A stretch of 64,000 bases of DNA from Mesorhizobium sp. M9A.F.Ca.ET.002.03.1.2 (GCF_003952365.1 NZ_CP034443.1:737001-801000), one strand, 5' to 3'. Counted from the stretch's first letter, positions 25,036 through 34,514 are shown. Notes: generated from the sequence alone by a model not told the origin. Numbers and translations: made by a program.

Positions 25036-25959
25036 ATGAACAGCCCGGTGAAGCTCCTCAGTGTTGGCGCGCTGACGCTCGATACGATCCTTCGCGTCGA
25101 CACGCTTCCGACACATCAGGGCAAGTTCATCGCGTCCGACGGCCTCCAGATCGCCTCGGGCATGGCTTCGAGCGCGGCCTGCGCCGCACGCCGCCTCGGC
25201 GCCGAAGTGTCGCTGTGGGCAAGCGCAGGGGATGACGCCGTCGGCGATCAACTGGTCGCCGGGATCGAGGCCGAAGGCGTGGATTGCAGCCTTGTCCGGC
25301 GCGTCACCGGTGCGCGGTCGGCGCTGTCGGCCATCCTGATCGACACGCATGGCGAGCGCATCATCGTTCCTTTCTATGACAAGCTCGCCCAGGCCGCCCC
25401 CGGGGCGCTCCCAACCCAAGACCTCTCGGCATTCGACGCCGTCCTGGTCGACGTGCGTTGGCCAGGTGCAGCGGCTTTGGCCCTGGCGGCGGCGCGCGCA
25501 ATCGGCCGTCCGGCCATACTGGACGCCGACACCGCGCCACGGGACGTGCTGGAACGCCTGTTTCCGCTGGCCTCGCACATCGTCGCATCGGAGCCGGCGG
25601 CGTTCATCCTCTGCGGCGAGGAGCGAGGTCCGCAAAAGGCCTGTGAAGCGCTGGCCAGGCGCACCGATGCTTTCGTCGCCGTGACGGGCGGCGCGGCAGG
25701 AAGCTGGTGGTTCGACCGCTCGGTGGGCTCCGTGCGCCATGTCGCGGCGCCGAGGATCAAGGCCGTGGATACGCTTGCCGCCGGCGACGTGTTTCACGGC
25801 GCCTTCGCCGTCGGACTGGCGGAAGCCATGCCGATCGAACGGGCATTGCGGTTTGCCAGCGCCGCCGCCGCGCTCAAATGCCTGCGCTTCGGCGGCAGGC
25901 TGGGCGCACCGGACAGGGCCGAGACGTTGGCAATGATGGCGGCTCACTGGCCGGCCTGA
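25036..25959 (+). CDS. PfkB/ribokinase-family carbohydrate kinase
   Basis: 307 residues. The ribokinase fold begins LLSVGALTLDTILRVDTLP, and the C-terminal signature DTLAAGDVFHGAFAVGLAEA holds the catalytic Asp (GAGD-type AAGD) near residue 253. Substrate is unassigned: sequences like this are annotated as ribokinase, adenosine kinase or sulfofructose kinase. It stands between DUF2125 and the convergent tyrC gene, 6 bp away. It is probably an extra gene in the conserved rhizobial block. Confidence 0.88.
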   Translation: MNSPVKLLSVGALTLDTILRVDTLPTHQGKFIASDGLQIASGMASSAACAARRLGAEVSLWASAGDDAVGDQLVAGIEAEGVDCSLVRRVTGARSALSAILIDTHGERIIVPFYDKLAQAAPGALPTQDLSAFDAVLVDVRWPGAAALALAAARAIGRPAILDADTAPRDVLERLFPLASHIVASEPAAFILCGEERGPQKACEALARRTDAFVAVTGGAAGSWWFDRSVGSVRHVAAPRIKAVDTLAAGDVFHGAFAVGLAEAMPIERALRFASAAAALKCLRFGGRLGAPDRAETLAMMAAHWPA

Positions 25960-25965
25960 GAGAGC

Positions 25966-26901
25966 CTATCCCTTGGCCGGGTGCTCGACCGCCTGCCGGC
26001 CGAAATCCGGCACGTCGATGTCCTGGCCGGCCTCGATGATCGAGCGGCGGACGGCGCGGGTGCGGGTGAACAGGTCGAACAGCTTTTCGCCGTCGCCCCA
26101 GCGGATCGCCCGCTGCAGCGAGGCCAGATCTTCCGAGAACCGCGCCAGCATTTCGAGGATGGCGTCCTTGTTGTGCAGGCAGACGTCCCGCCACATGGTC
26201 GGGTCGGAAGCGGCAAGGCGGGTGAAGTCACGAAAGCCGGAGGCCGAATATTTGATGACCTCGGACTTGGTCACCGACTGCAGATCGTCGGCGGTGCCGA
26301 CGATGTTGTAGGCGATGATGTGCGGCAGATGCGAGACGATGGCCAGCGTCATGTCGTGATGTTGGGGATCCATCGTGTCGATGTTGGAGCCGCAGCGGCG
26401 CCAGAATTCCGAGAGCTTTTCCAGCGCCGCCGGATCGGTGCCGGGCAATGGCGTGAAGATGCACCAGCGGTTTTCGAACAGCTCGGCAAAGCCGGCATCC
26501 GGACCCGATTTTTCAGTGCCGGCCAGCGGATGGCCGGGAATGAAATGCACGCCATCAGGCACATGCGGCTCAATCTGCGCAATGACCGACGCCTTGGTCG
26601 AGCCGACATCGGTGAGGATGGCGCCCTGCTTCAGCGCCGGTGCGATTTCCTCGGCGACCTCGCCCGAAGCGCCGACCGGCACCGAGACGATGACCAGGTC
26701 GGCATCGCGGACCGCCTCTTTCGCATCCATCGTGTAGGAGGTGCCGAGGTCCAGTTCGCTTGCCCGCGCCAGCGTCGCTTCGCTGCGCGTCGAGATGGCA
26801 ACGTGGCGGGCAAGGCCTTCGCGGCGGATGACGCGGGCCAGCGACGAGCCGATCAGGCCAATGCCGACAAGCGCGATCTTTTCGAACATCGGTGATGTCA
26901 T
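25966..26901 (-). CDS. tyrC: Prephenate/arogenate dehydrogenase
   Basis: 311 residues. An NAD(P)-binding Rossmann motif at the start (IALVGIGLIGSSLARVIRRE) precedes the dehydrogenase core with HPLAGTEKSGPDAGFAELFE and SHLPHIIAYNIVG. The enzyme oxidises prephenate or arogenate on the way to tyrosine; no chorismate mutase or ACT domain is fused. It starts 4 bases after the hisC stop, so hisC-tyrC form an operon, the usual arrangement in rhizobia. Confidence 0.93.
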   Translation of the reverse strand: MTSPMFEKIALVGIGLIGSSLARVIRREGLARHVAISTRSEATLARASELDLGTSYTMDAKEAVRDADLVIVSVPVGASGEVAEEIAPALKQGAILTDVGSTKASVIAQIEPHVPDGVHFIPGHPLAGTEKSGPDAGFAELFENRWCIFTPLPGTDPAALEKLSEFWRRCGSNIDTMDPQHHDMTLAIVSHLPHIIAYNIVGTADDLQSVTKSEVIKYSASGFRDFTRLAASDPTMWRDVCLHNKDAILEMLARFSEDLASLQRAIRWGDGEKLFDLFTRTRAVRRSIIEAGQDIDVPDFGRQAVEHPAKG

Positions 26902-26905
26902 TGGT

Positions 26906-28015
26906 TCAGCTTTTCAAAAATGTCGTGAGGGCGGCGACAACGCCGCGATTGGCCTCTTCGGTGCCGATGCTCATGCGCAGTGCATTGGGGAAGCCGTAGC
27001 CGGAAACGCGCCGCAATATGTAGCCGCGCGCGGAGAGGTAATTGTCCGCAGCTTCAGCCGAATGCTTTTTGTCCTCGGGAAAGTGGATGAGGACGAAATT
27101 GCCGACACTCGGCGTCACCCGCAGCCCGAGCCTGGTCAATTCCTCGCTCACCCATGATAGCCAGGTCTCGTTATGCGCCACGCTGCGCTCGACATGGGCA
27201 CGGTCGCGGATCGCGGCAATGCCGGCCTCGATCGCCGTCGCGTTGACGTTGAAGGGACCCCGCACCCGGTTGATCGCGTCAATGATATGCATCGGCGCGT
27301 ACATCCAGCCGATCCGCGCGCCGCCAAGGCCGAGCTTGGAGAAGGTGCGGGTCATGACCACGTTTTCCGCGCCGGCCACAAGTTCGACGCCGGCTTCATA
27401 GTCGTTGCGGCGAACATATTCGGCATAGGCGGCATCCAGCACCAGAAGCACGTTTCGGGGCAGGCCGGCATGCAGGCGGCGCACCTCCTGGAACGGCAGA
27501 TAGGTGCCGGTCGGGTTGTTGGGATTGGCAAGGAAAATGATCCTGGTACGCGGCGTCACAGCAGCGAGGACCGCATCGACGTCGGCGCGTTCGTCGGTTT
27601 CCTTGACCGACACCGGGACAGCACCTGCCGACTGGATGTAGATCTTGTAGACCATGAAGCCGTGCTCGGTGATGACAGCTTCATCGCCGGGCGCGAGATA
27701 GGTCTGCGCAAGCAGGCCCAGAATTTCGTCGGAACCGTTGGAACAGATGATGTTCGCCGGATTGAGGCCATGCACCTCGGCGATCGCCTCGCGCAGGCGC
27801 CTGGCGGTGCCGTCGGGATATACGTCGAGTCTTGCCGCGACGTCGCGTGCGGCCTCTATCGCCTTCGGCGAGGGGCCGAGCGGGTTTTCGTTCGACGACA
27901 ATTTGTGGACCTTGGCGACACCGGCCGGCGCCGTGCTTTTGCCCGGCACATAGGCCTCGATGTCCATGATCCCCGCGCGGGGCGTTGGACGTGCCTGATC
28001 CGATGCCTGGTTCAT
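26906..28015 (-). CDS. hisC: Histidinol-phosphate aminotransferase
   Basis: 369-residue fold-type I PLP aminotransferase. Signs include [13 protein letters not shown] (Asn contacting PLP), [10 protein letters not shown], and the PLP lysine in [17 protein letters not shown]. It transaminates imidazole-acetol phosphate in histidine synthesis; in the hisC-tyrC pair it probably also handles aromatic amino acids. The start ATG at 28015 ([10 protein letters not shown]) fits the family better than the upstream ATG. Confidence 0.92.
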   Translation of the reverse strand: MNQASDQARPTPRAGIMDIEAYVPGKSTAPAGVAKVHKLSSNENPLGPSPKAIEAARDVAARLDVYPDGTARRLREAIAEVHGLNPANIICSNGSDEILGLLAQTYLAPGDEAVITEHGFMVYKIYIQSAGAVPVSVKETDERADVDAVLAAVTPRTRIIFLANPNNPTGTYLPFQEVRRLHAGLPRNVLLVLDAAYAEYVRRNDYEAGVELVAGAENVVMTRTFSKLGLGGARIGWMYAPMHIIDAINRVRGPFNVNATAIEAGIAAIRDRAHVERSVAHNETWLSWVSEELTRLGLRVTPSVGNFVLIHFPEDKKHSAEAADNYLSARGYILRRVSGYGFPNALRMSIGTEEANRGVVAALTTFLKS

Positions 28016-28173
28016 ATTGCAAAAATCCGTCGAGAACGCTTCCGCTCGGAAGCCGCAGCGGAAATACAAGCCGTGGCCTGGAATGTCGAGAGGCGGCAAT
28101 CATGGGTGAACGACTGGTCGTGTCGGCTGGCCGTTGACGCCGGGGCGCGCCGGTCCTAGAAGAGAGGCGAAAT

Positions 28174-28227
28174 CCCGTGGTGATTTGGCCGGTCGGCTTG
28201 CAGCCACGTTAAACAACTCGCTAAAGG
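28174..28227 (+). promoter_or_regulatory. SAM-II riboswitch controlling metX
   Basis: The sequence shows the full SAM-II core: CGTGGTGATTTGG (28176-28188), GGCTTGCAGCCACG (28195-28208), TTAAACAA and TCGCTAAA (to 28226). P1 forms between CGTGG and CCACG, and the downstream bases give the pseudoknot. This class binds S-adenosylmethionine and turns off metA/metX genes in alphaproteobacteria. It lies 138 bases before metX and is followed by a terminator at 28244-28276. Confidence 0.92.
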
Positions 28228-28243
28228 GCCGTTTGCATCCTGT

Positions 28244-28276
28244 AACCGGCTTTGCGAAGGCAACGCCGGTTTTTTG
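28244..28276 (+). terminator. Intrinsic terminator after the SAM-II aptamer
   Basis: AACCGGC (28244-28250) pairs with GCCGGTT (28265-28271), loop of 14 bases, followed by a run of six Ts (28270-28275). Its place between the aptamer and metX makes it the probable off-state terminator of the riboswitch. Confidence 0.8.
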
Positions 28277-28308
28277 TTGTCCGTTGCCGGCCGGACAAAC
28301 GCATCGGC

Positions 28309-28332
28309 CCGAAAATCGGTTCTGATTTTCGG
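28309..28332. repeat. CCGAAAATC...GATTTTCGG palindromic repeat before metX
   Basis: CCGAAAATC (28309-28317) and GATTTTCGG (28324-28332) pair perfectly across a 6-base loop. It belongs to the repeat family also seen near 4724 and 51471, and lies between the riboswitch terminator and the metX start. Confidence 0.7.
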
Positions 28333-28364
28333 AAAGCGCGATGGGTTAGTGTAAGAGGGACGCG

Positions 28365-29534
28365 ATGGTCGCGCTGCGCGCTAAAAGAACCAACAACGAG
28401 GCCGACGAGCCGTCGAGCCCGGTGTTGCGTTTCGGTGCCGACAAGCCGCTCAAGCTCGACGCCGGCACGCTGCTGTCGCCGTTCCAGATCGCCTACAAGA
28501 CCTACGGCACGCTCAACGAGGCCCGCTCCAACGCCATCCTCGTCTGCCATGCGCTGACCGGCGACCAGCATGTCGCCAGCACCAATCCAGTAACCGGCAA
28601 GCCTGGCTGGTGGGAAGTGCTGATCGGGCCCGGCAGGATCATCGACACCAGCCGCTTCTTCGTCATCTGTTCCAACGTCATCGGCGGCTGCCTCGGCTCC
28701 ACCGGTCCCGCCTCGACCAATCCCGCCACCGGCAAGCCCTACGGGCTCGACCTGCCGATCATCACCATCCGCGACATGGTGCGGGCGCAGTTGATGCTGG
28801 TCGACCATTTCGGCATCGAAAAACTGTTCTCGGTGCTCGGCGGCTCGATGGGCGGCATGCAGGTGCTGCAATGGGCGTCGAGCTATCCGGAGCGCGTTTT
28901 CTCGGCGCTGCCGATCGCCACCGGCGCGCGCCATTCCTCGCAGAACATCGCCTTCCATGAGGTCGGCCGGCAAGCGGTGATGGCCGATCCGGACTGGCAT
29001 GGCGGCAAATATTTCGAGCACGGCAAGCGCCCGGAAAAAGGGCTGGCGGTGGCGCGCATGGCCGCTCACATCACCTATCTGTCGGAGGCGGCCCTGCACC
29101 GGAAATTCGGCCGCAACCTGCAGGACCGTGAAGCGCTCACCTTCGGTTTCGACGCCGACTTCCAGATCGAGAGCTATCTGCGCCATCAGGGCATGACCTT
29201 CGTCGACCGCTTCGACGCCAACTCCTACCTCTACATGACCAGGGCGATGGACTATTTCGACCTCGCCGCCGACCATGGCGGCCGGCTGGCCGACGCCTTC
29301 GCCGGCAACAAGACCCGTTTTTGCCTGGTCTCCTTCACAAGCGACTGGCTGTTCCCGACCGAGGAGAGCCGCTCGGTCGTTCACGCACTGAACGCGGCCG
29401 GCGCCTCGGTGTCCTTCGTCGAGATCGAGACCGATCGCGGCCACGACGCCTTCCTGCTCGACGAGCCGGAGCTGTTTGCCGCCATCAACGGCTTCATCGC
29501 CTCGGCGGCGCGCGCCAGGGGGCTCAGCGCATGA
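28365..29534 (+). CDS. metX: Homoserine O-acetyltransferase
   Basis: 389-residue alpha/beta hydrolase-fold enzyme that acetylates homoserine at the start of methionine synthesis. The catalytic Ser is in [13 protein letters not shown], the Asp in [11 protein letters not shown] and the His in RGHDAFLLD. Homoserine is bound by CHALTGDQH. It is under a SAM-II riboswitch (28174) and upstream of metW. The ATG at 28365 follows AAGAGGGA. Confidence 0.95.
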   Translation: MVALRAKRTNNEADEPSSPVLRFGADKPLKLDAGTLLSPFQIAYKTYGTLNEARSNAILVCHALTGDQHVASTNPVTGKPGWWEVLIGPGRIIDTSRFFVICSNVIGGCLGSTGPASTNPATGKPYGLDLPIITIRDMVRAQLMLVDHFGIEKLFSVLGGSMGGMQVLQWASSYPERVFSALPIATGARHSSQNIAFHEVGRQAVMADPDWHGGKYFEHGKRPEKGLAVARMAAHITYLSEAALHRKFGRNLQDREALTFGFDADFQIESYLRHQGMTFVDRFDANSYLYMTRAMDYFDLAADHGGRLADAFAGNKTRFCLVSFTSDWLFPTEESRSVVHALNAAGASVSFVEIETDRGHDAFLLDEPELFAAINGFIASAARARGLSA

Positions 29535-29540
29535 CCAGTA

Positions 29541-29690
29541 GCGGACTTTTCGGATCAGGATCATGCGCCAGGCATCGCCGCATGACCCCTAAAAGTTGCG
29601 GACTTTTCGGATCAGGATCATGCGCCAAGCATCGCCGCATGACCCCGAAGAGTTGCAGACTTTTCGGATCGGGATCATGCGTCACGCAAG
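29541..29690 (+). repeat. 57-bp tandem repeat between metX and metW
   Basis: Units start at 29541, 29598 and 29655 with GCGGACTTTTCGGATC (G/A changes in the third) and have a period of 57 bases; the third is incomplete. Each unit can fold, with ACTTTT pairing to AAAAGT and CATGCG to CGCATG. The repeats fill most of the 166-bp metX-metW gap and may affect transcript stability. Confidence 0.85.
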
Positions 29691-29700
29691 AGGCGAGACC

Positions 29701-30315
29701 ATGAGTGTCAACCATGCCCAGCGCGTCGACCTCGAAGTCGTCGCCGACCTCATCCCGGCGCAGTCGCGGGTGCTGGACGTCGGCTCCGGTGACGGGCTGC
29801 TGCTCGAATTGCTGCAGGCAACGAAGCAGGTCGACGGCCGCGGGATGGAACTGTCGCAGCGCGGCGTCAACGAATGCGTGGCGCGCGGCCTGTCGGTCAT
29901 CCAGGGCGACGCCGACAAGGACCTCGAATTCTATCCCGACAAGGGTTTTGATTTCGTCGTCCTGTCGCAGACCTTGCAGGCGACCCGCAACCCGAAGCTG
30001 GTGCTCGACGAATTGCTCAGGATCGGCAAGCACGCCATCGTCTCCTTCCCCAATTTCGGCCACTGGCGGGTGCGCCTCTCGCTGTTCCTCGACGGTCGGA
30101 TGCCGGTGACCAAGGACCTGCCCTATTCCTGGTACGACACGCCCAACATCCATTTCTGCACCATCCGCGACTTCGTCAATCTCTGCGACGAGCTCGGCGC
30201 AACGGTGGAAAAGGCAACCGCGCTCGACGCCAATGGCCAGAAGATCGGCCTGTCGATGCCATGGTGGTTCTGGAATTTCTTTGGCCAGCAAGCGGTGTTC
30301 CTGCTGAGGCGTTAG
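29701..30315 (+). CDS. metW: Methionine biosynthesis protein MetW
   Basis: 204 residues with an S-adenosylmethionine-type methyltransferase fold (VLDVGSGDGLLLELL near residue 24) and the MetW blocks FVVLSQTLQATRNPKLVLDE and SFPNFGHWRVR. MetW works with MetX in homoserine acylation and methionine synthesis in proteobacteria. The start at 29701 (MSVNHAQRVD) follows GAGG; upstream in-frame codons come from the tandem repeat and are rejected. Confidence 0.93.
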   Translation: MSVNHAQRVDLEVVADLIPAQSRVLDVGSGDGLLLELLQATKQVDGRGMELSQRGVNECVARGLSVIQGDADKDLEFYPDKGFDFVVLSQTLQATRNPKLVLDELLRIGKHAIVSFPNFGHWRVRLSLFLDGRMPVTKDLPYSWYDTPNIHFCTIRDFVNLCDELGATVEKATALDANGQKIGLSMPWWFWNFFGQQAVFLLRR

Positions 30316-30334
30316 GATCTGCTCGCGGCCGATC

Positions 30335-30655
30335 CTATTCAAGAACGTCGGTGGCCTTGTGTGGATGCCTGACGCCGTCGACGAAGAACACATCGGACTG
30401 GGAATTCTCGGTGCGCAGCGGCAATATCTCTTGATAGGCGGGCGAGCGGTACCATCCGCGCGCCTGCCGCATGTCTGGAAACTCGATGATGACAAGGTGC
30501 CCCGGCCAGGTGTTCTCAACCAGCTCCACCTCGCTACCATGCACAATGAAGCGACCGCCAAACGGCTCCAGTGTCGCATCGATCTTCTGCAGGTATTTGA
30601 CGATTTGCGGCCCCGGCGTGACCTGGCGCATATGGGCGACGGCATAGGCAGTCAT
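30335..30655 (-). CDS. DUF1330 family protein
   Basis: 106 residues with the ferredoxin-like DUF1330 pattern: VAHMRQVTPGPQIVKYLQKI, GGRFIVHG and VIIEFPDMRQARGWYRSPAY near residue 75. The family is a dimeric alpha/beta barrel related to stress-responsive antibiotic-biosynthesis monooxygenases, with no fixed reaction. Convergent to metW with a 20-bp gap. The start ATG is at 30655. Confidence 0.85.
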   Translation of the reverse strand: MTAYAVAHMRQVTPGPQIVKYLQKIDATLEPFGGRFIVHGSEVELVENTWPGHLVIIEFPDMRQARGWYRSPAYQEILPLRTENSQSDVFFVDGVRHPHKATDVLE

Positions 30656-30788
30656 GACTGTACTCCCTGGTGGTTCGAAGCCGGACTACCGGCTTGATGG
30701 AAGCAGTTTGCCGAGATGTTGCGCACTGGTCGATTACTCCTGAGGTAATGATACCGAATACAGGAACCGCCCCCTTCCCAGCAAAATC

Positions 30789-31664
30789 TTAGCGATCAAG
30801 CTCCGGGAAATACGGATCGGAGAAAAACCGACGGTCGCGCTCGCCTTGCAAACAGTCGACCGGTGCCGCCGCTTCGATCCGGATCGGCCCGGGATCGGCC
30901 CAAGGACCGGCAACACCGCTGACCTCGAGGACCAGCTTGCGGCGTATGGCGGTCACGAATTCGGAGGCGGCATAGACCGGCAGCACGAAGGAGCCGGGCC
31001 CGCCGGTAACGCACTGGGCATAATATTGGTCGAGATGGCTGAAGCTGGGCGACGGGCTGATCAGGATCGGCAGGCCGTTGATGACGATGCCGTTTGCCAA
31101 CGCGGCGTCGCGCGTCGTGGTGACGGGCATCCCGATATTGTTGGGGCCATCGCCAGAGATGTCTATGACGCGGCGTTCGCTCTCAAAAGCGGTTCCATCG
31201 AAAAGCTCCGCGCCGAAGGCGAGCGCACCGGAAATCGAGGTGCCGCGAAAGCTCCTGAAAGGGCGGGCCTCGATCTTGTCGGCGAAAGCGTCGGCGCTCT
31301 CTGCACCGTCGACAACCTGCCAGGCAATGACCGCATCGTCGCGGACGGTGCCCGCCCATTCGAAATAGGCGAGCGCAATGCGGCCGGTCGCACCCAAACG
31401 CACTGCCTTGATGAAGTCGGGGTGGCGCAGCGCCTCGACGTAACCGGCGCGCTGCAGGGCGAATTCCCTTTCGTCCATCGAGTGCGAAATGTCGACCGCC
31501 AGCACCAGTTCGACATCCACGGCAATGGTATCGGCGGGCGCGGCCAGTGGTGCTGCCTGAGCGCAGGCAAGGCAGGCAAGCAGGCTAATGCATGTCGCCC
31601 AAAAGTGTGCAGCGGTTTTGGGATGCCGACATGGATAGAAACAAAGGCCTAAAGCGCGTCGCAT
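30789..31664 (-). CDS. DUF1194 von Willebrand factor A-like secreted protein
   Basis: About 291 residues. After a hydrophobic leader (CISLLACLACAQA) the mature part begins VDVELVLAVDISHSMDEREF, a VWA domain with an intact DxSxS metal site, then VIDISGDGPNNIG. DUF1194 proteins are predicted periplasmic or surface proteins of unknown binding partner. The start is uncertain: no ATG stands just before the leader, and every upstream ATG (31664, 31700) lies inside the palindromic repeat 31589-31690, which therefore supplies the first residues. Confidence 0.75.
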   Translation of the reverse strand: MRRALGLCFYPCRHPKTAAHFWATCISLLACLACAQAAPLAAPADTIAVDVELVLAVDISHSMDEREFALQRAGYVEALRHPDFIKAVRLGATGRIALAYFEWAGTVRDDAVIAWQVVDGAESADAFADKIEARPFRSFRGTSISGALAFGAELFDGTAFESERRVIDISGDGPNNIGMPVTTTRDAALANGIVINGLPILISPSPSFSHLDQYYAQCVTGGPGSFVLPVYAASEFVTAIRRKLVLEVSGVAGPWADPGPIRIEAAAPVDCLQGERDRRFFSDPYFPELDR

Positions 31665-31690
31665 GGCTCCCTTCAATGGGACGCGCTTTA
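31589..31690. repeat. Palindromic repeat overlapping the start of the DUF1194 gene
   Basis: Two hairpins: CATGTCG-CCCAAAA (31591-) with TTTTGGG...CGACATG (to 31633), and AAAGCGCGTC (31651-31660) with GACGCGCTTT (31680-31689), a perfect 10-bp pair. A relative stands at 8588-8652. The element overlaps the first codons of the DUF1194 gene on the opposite strand. Confidence 0.75.
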
Positions 31691-31789
31691 AGCGCGTCAA
31701 GCACCGGTCTAACGCCGCGGACTTCCGAACGACGCCGGCAATATTTCGCTGCGATCACGGCGAAATAAAGCTTGGCTGCGTATGACCGG

Positions 31790-33622
31790 CTATTCCTCTT
31801 GATAGGCTGGGACGATGGCTGGGGGTGGCTCGATCGCGCCGGCCTTGACGCGGACTGGCTTGAGGGCCGGCCGGTCGACGTCTTTCACGATCGTCAATGA
31901 GCGCGGAAAGAATTCAATGTTGTGCTGGCCACGGCCGATATTGAGGATCGCAGCGCCGGCAAGACGCGCCTTCAGCATCGACAGCACCCGCCTCAGCGTC
32001 GCACCGTCGAACGTATCCAGAGCCTCGTCGATGATCACCCATTTTGGCTGTCGCAAGGCGAGCCGAGCAAAGGCGAGCAGGCGTTGCTCGTCTTCGCCCA
32101 GTTCACGCTCCCAGCGCGCGGAGCGGTCGAGCGAGGACGACAGGCGCTCGAGACCGACCTCGGCAAGCACCGCCGAGATCTCGGCATCGTCCGCCGTGGT
32201 CGCGCCGTCGGCATGGTTGAGCACCTCGCGCAGCGTGCCGAGCGGGAAATAGGGAGTGCGCGGAACGAAGGCGGGCACTGCTCCGGCCGGCATGCCGATA
32301 CGCCCGCTTCCCCACGGCCACAGACCGGCAATGGCGCGAAAGAGCAGCGTCTTGCCGGCGCGCGGCTCTCCCGTGATCATGATGCGCTCGCCGGCGCGGA
32401 TTTCGACATGCGGCTCGGCGAGTTTCGTGCATCCATCCGGCGACGCAACCTCGAGTGCCTCGAATGTCAGGCTACCGTTTGGGTTCTCGCCGAACGCGAT
32501 GCGCCTTTCTGTGTGGTGAAGCACGTCGGTTTCGCCAAGCGCAATGCGGAAGTCGGCGACCCGCATCAGCGTGGCCCGCCAATCGGCGATGCCGCCGATA
32601 TTGTTGATGAACCAGCGCAGCGACGAGTGGACCTGGTTGAAGGCCCCGACCGCCATCATCAGCCCGCCGAAGCTGATATCGCCGGCGAAATAGACCGGCG
32701 CCGCGACCAGAATCGGCGCAACGACAGTGATCCAGCCATAGGTATCGGTCACCCAGGAGAGATTGATCTGGGCGCTGTAGATGCGCCGCATGGCACCGAG
32801 CAGGGTGCCAAGGTCGAGCTCAAGCCGTCGCTTAGCGTCAGCCTCGCCATGCGCAAGCGCGATGGCATCGACATTCTCGTTGACGCGGACCACCGAGGAC
32901 CGCAGCTCCGCTTCACGCGTATAGCGGTCGTTGTTGAAGCGGATGAGCGGCCGTCCGACCAGCCAGCTCAGCCAGGAGGCGGTGCCGGCATAAAGGATCG
33001 CGGCCCACACCATGTAGCCTGGAATGGCCAGAGAATAGCCGCCGATATGGAAAACGAAGCCCGAAGACAGCGACCACAAGACGCCGACGAAGGAAACAAG
33101 CAGAATGAGCGACTGCAGCAGGCCGATGCCGAGACCGGTGGAAAGATCGGAGAGATGCCCGGAATCCTGCTGCATGCGCTGGTCGGGGTTGACGCCGATG
33201 GCGCCGGCGTTGGCGAGCCGGAAGGCGCGGCTCGGCCGCATCCATTCGTCGATCAGGTCGAGCGTCAGCGCCTCACGCAGCTTCAGCCGGATCATCTGGT
33301 CGAGCCAGGTCTGGCCGATATTGAGCACCACAAGCCCGCCGGCTATTGCCGCAAAGACAACAAGCTGATGCAGGAAGCCCTGCATGTCGCGGCGTGCGAT
33401 CGCGTCATAGAAAGGCTGATTCCAACGGTTGAGCAGAATCTGTCCGATCGAGGTTGCCACAATGACGGCCATGATGCCTATCGACATCCACAGCAGCGTC
33501 TTGCGAGCCGGCGAGGTGGTCAGCGCCAGCCGGATTGTCGCCAGCTGATCGCGCAGGCTGCTGGCCTCGACCGACGCGGCACCTGGCCGTGCGTTGGCCT
33601 TGTCGTCCGGATGATCAGCCAT
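31790..33622 (-). CDS. ABC transporter with fused permease and ATPase (ABC_membrane_2 type)
   Basis: 610 residues. The first 370 form a six-helix exporter-type domain of the SbmA/YddA/peroxisomal (ABC_membrane_2) group, with QPFYDAIARRDMQGFLHQL in the first third. The ATPase domain follows with Walker A GEPRAGKTL, signature-like LGEDEQRLLAFARLAL and Walker B WVIIDEALD. These half-transporters act as homodimers in the inner membrane and export fatty acyl, peptide or related hydrophobic compounds; the substrate is unknown. Confidence 0.88.
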   Translation of the reverse strand: MADHPDDKANARPGAASVEASSLRDQLATIRLALTTSPARKTLLWMSIGIMAVIVATSIGQILLNRWNQPFYDAIARRDMQGFLHQLVVFAAIAGGLVVLNIGQTWLDQMIRLKLREALTLDLIDEWMRPSRAFRLANAGAIGVNPDQRMQQDSGHLSDLSTGLGIGLLQSLILLVSFVGVLWSLSSGFVFHIGGYSLAIPGYMVWAAILYAGTASWLSWLVGRPLIRFNNDRYTREAELRSSVVRVNENVDAIALAHGEADAKRRLELDLGTLLGAMRRIYSAQINLSWVTDTYGWITVVAPILVAAPVYFAGDISFGGLMMAVGAFNQVHSSLRWFINNIGGIADWRATLMRVADFRIALGETDVLHHTERRIAFGENPNGSLTFEALEVASPDGCTKLAEPHVEIRAGERIMITGEPRAGKTLLFRAIAGLWPWGSGRIGMPAGAVPAFVPRTPYFPLGTLREVLNHADGATTADDAEISAVLAEVGLERLSSSLDRSARWERELGEDEQRLLAFARLALRQPKWVIIDEALDTFDGATLRRVLSMLKARLAGAAILNIGRGQHNIEFFPRSLTIVKDVDRPALKPVRVKAGAIEPPPAIVPAYQEE

Positions 33623-33770
33623 GAGCGAGATCCTTGCATTCGAAAGTGGTGCTAACCCCGGTCACAGGTTTCGACGGGCACACCCGAACCCTGTCTTCGA
33701 CAGATAGGTGAGAAAGAGCGCAATTGCCTTCACGAACGCGTCACTCCGGCGGCCAAGGCGATCGTCTTGC

Positions 33771-34514
33771 TTAAGACGTCCGACTGAGTCTCGTGGCGCC
33801 ATGCGGCGAGAGCACCGGCACGAAGACGCGGCGGGAGGCGCGCTGGGCGACCGGCACGCCCTGATAGAGCCGCTTCTGCGCCTCGACCACGATGACGCCG
33901 GAAAAGATCGGCCAGAACCTGCGGCCGGCGCGCTCCAGCACATTGTGGAACCGCATCATGAAGCGTCGCCGCGATGGCGGGAAGAACAGGGCATCGGACC
34001 AGGCCGCGGGCGTGAAGTTTGCTTCGCGCAGCAGTTCGGTGAGCTGGCCGCGCGAGAACGGTCGGCCGCTGCCGAAAGGCGTATGCTCGAAACGGGCCCA
34101 GACACCGCGCCGGTTGGGCACGACGATGACGACGCGGCCGGCGGGCGACAGCACCCGCCAGATTTCGTTTAGCGTCTCGCGCGGGTTCTCGGCATGTTCG
34201 AGCGAATGGACGAGCAGCATGCGGTCGATGGAGGCATCGACCAGCGGCAATTCCTCGTCGAAGACCAGCGCGGTCGCGGTCGGCCCCGTGGCCGGCCAGA
34301 CCACCGCGCCTTGCGTCGCCGGCATGAAGGCAAAGACGCGCTCCGCGTCTGCGCCGAACCGCTCCAGCCACGGCAAGGTGTAACCGAGGCCGACCAGCCG
34401 CTCATTGGGCACGACAGCCCATATCGAGGACAACGCCATGGTGATCGAGCGTTCGGCCAATCGCCCGAGCGTGGTCGAATAGAAGGAACGGAGATCGACG
34501 ATATCGGAATACAT
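33771..34514 (-). CDS. Class I SAM-dependent methyltransferase
   Basis: About 247 residues with a Methyltransf_11 fold: FAFMPATQGAVVWPATG near residue 60, then SLEHAENPRETLNEIWRVLSP, the acidic core and VVIVVPNRRGVWAR. A glycine-rich motif I is not obvious, so activity is uncertain. The C-terminal domain is about 80 residues. In rhizobia this gene stands divergent from gloB, as here (112 bp apart). The start ATG at 34514 (MYSDIVDLRSFY) fits the family. Confidence 0.85.
   Translation of the reverse strand: MYSDIVDLRSFYSTTLGRLAERSITMALSSIWAVVPNERLVGLGYTLPWLERFGADAERVFAFMPATQGAVVWPATGPTATALVFDEELPLVDASIDRMLLVHSLEHAENPRETLNEIWRVLSPAGRVVIVVPNRRGVWARFEHTPFGSGRPFSRGQLTELLREANFTPAAWSDALFFPPSRRRFMMRFHNVLERAGRRFWPIFSGVIVVEAQKRLYQGVPVAQRASRRVFVPVLSPHGATRLSRTS

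Noticed and set aside
24421..25947. 508-codon minus-strand frame opposite DUF2125 and PfkB
   Set aside because: It is antisense to two well-supported genes and shows no domain.
29541..29690. The 57-bp tandem repeats as a CRISPR array
   Set aside because: The repeats are directly adjacent with no spacers, imperfect in the last unit and without cas genes.
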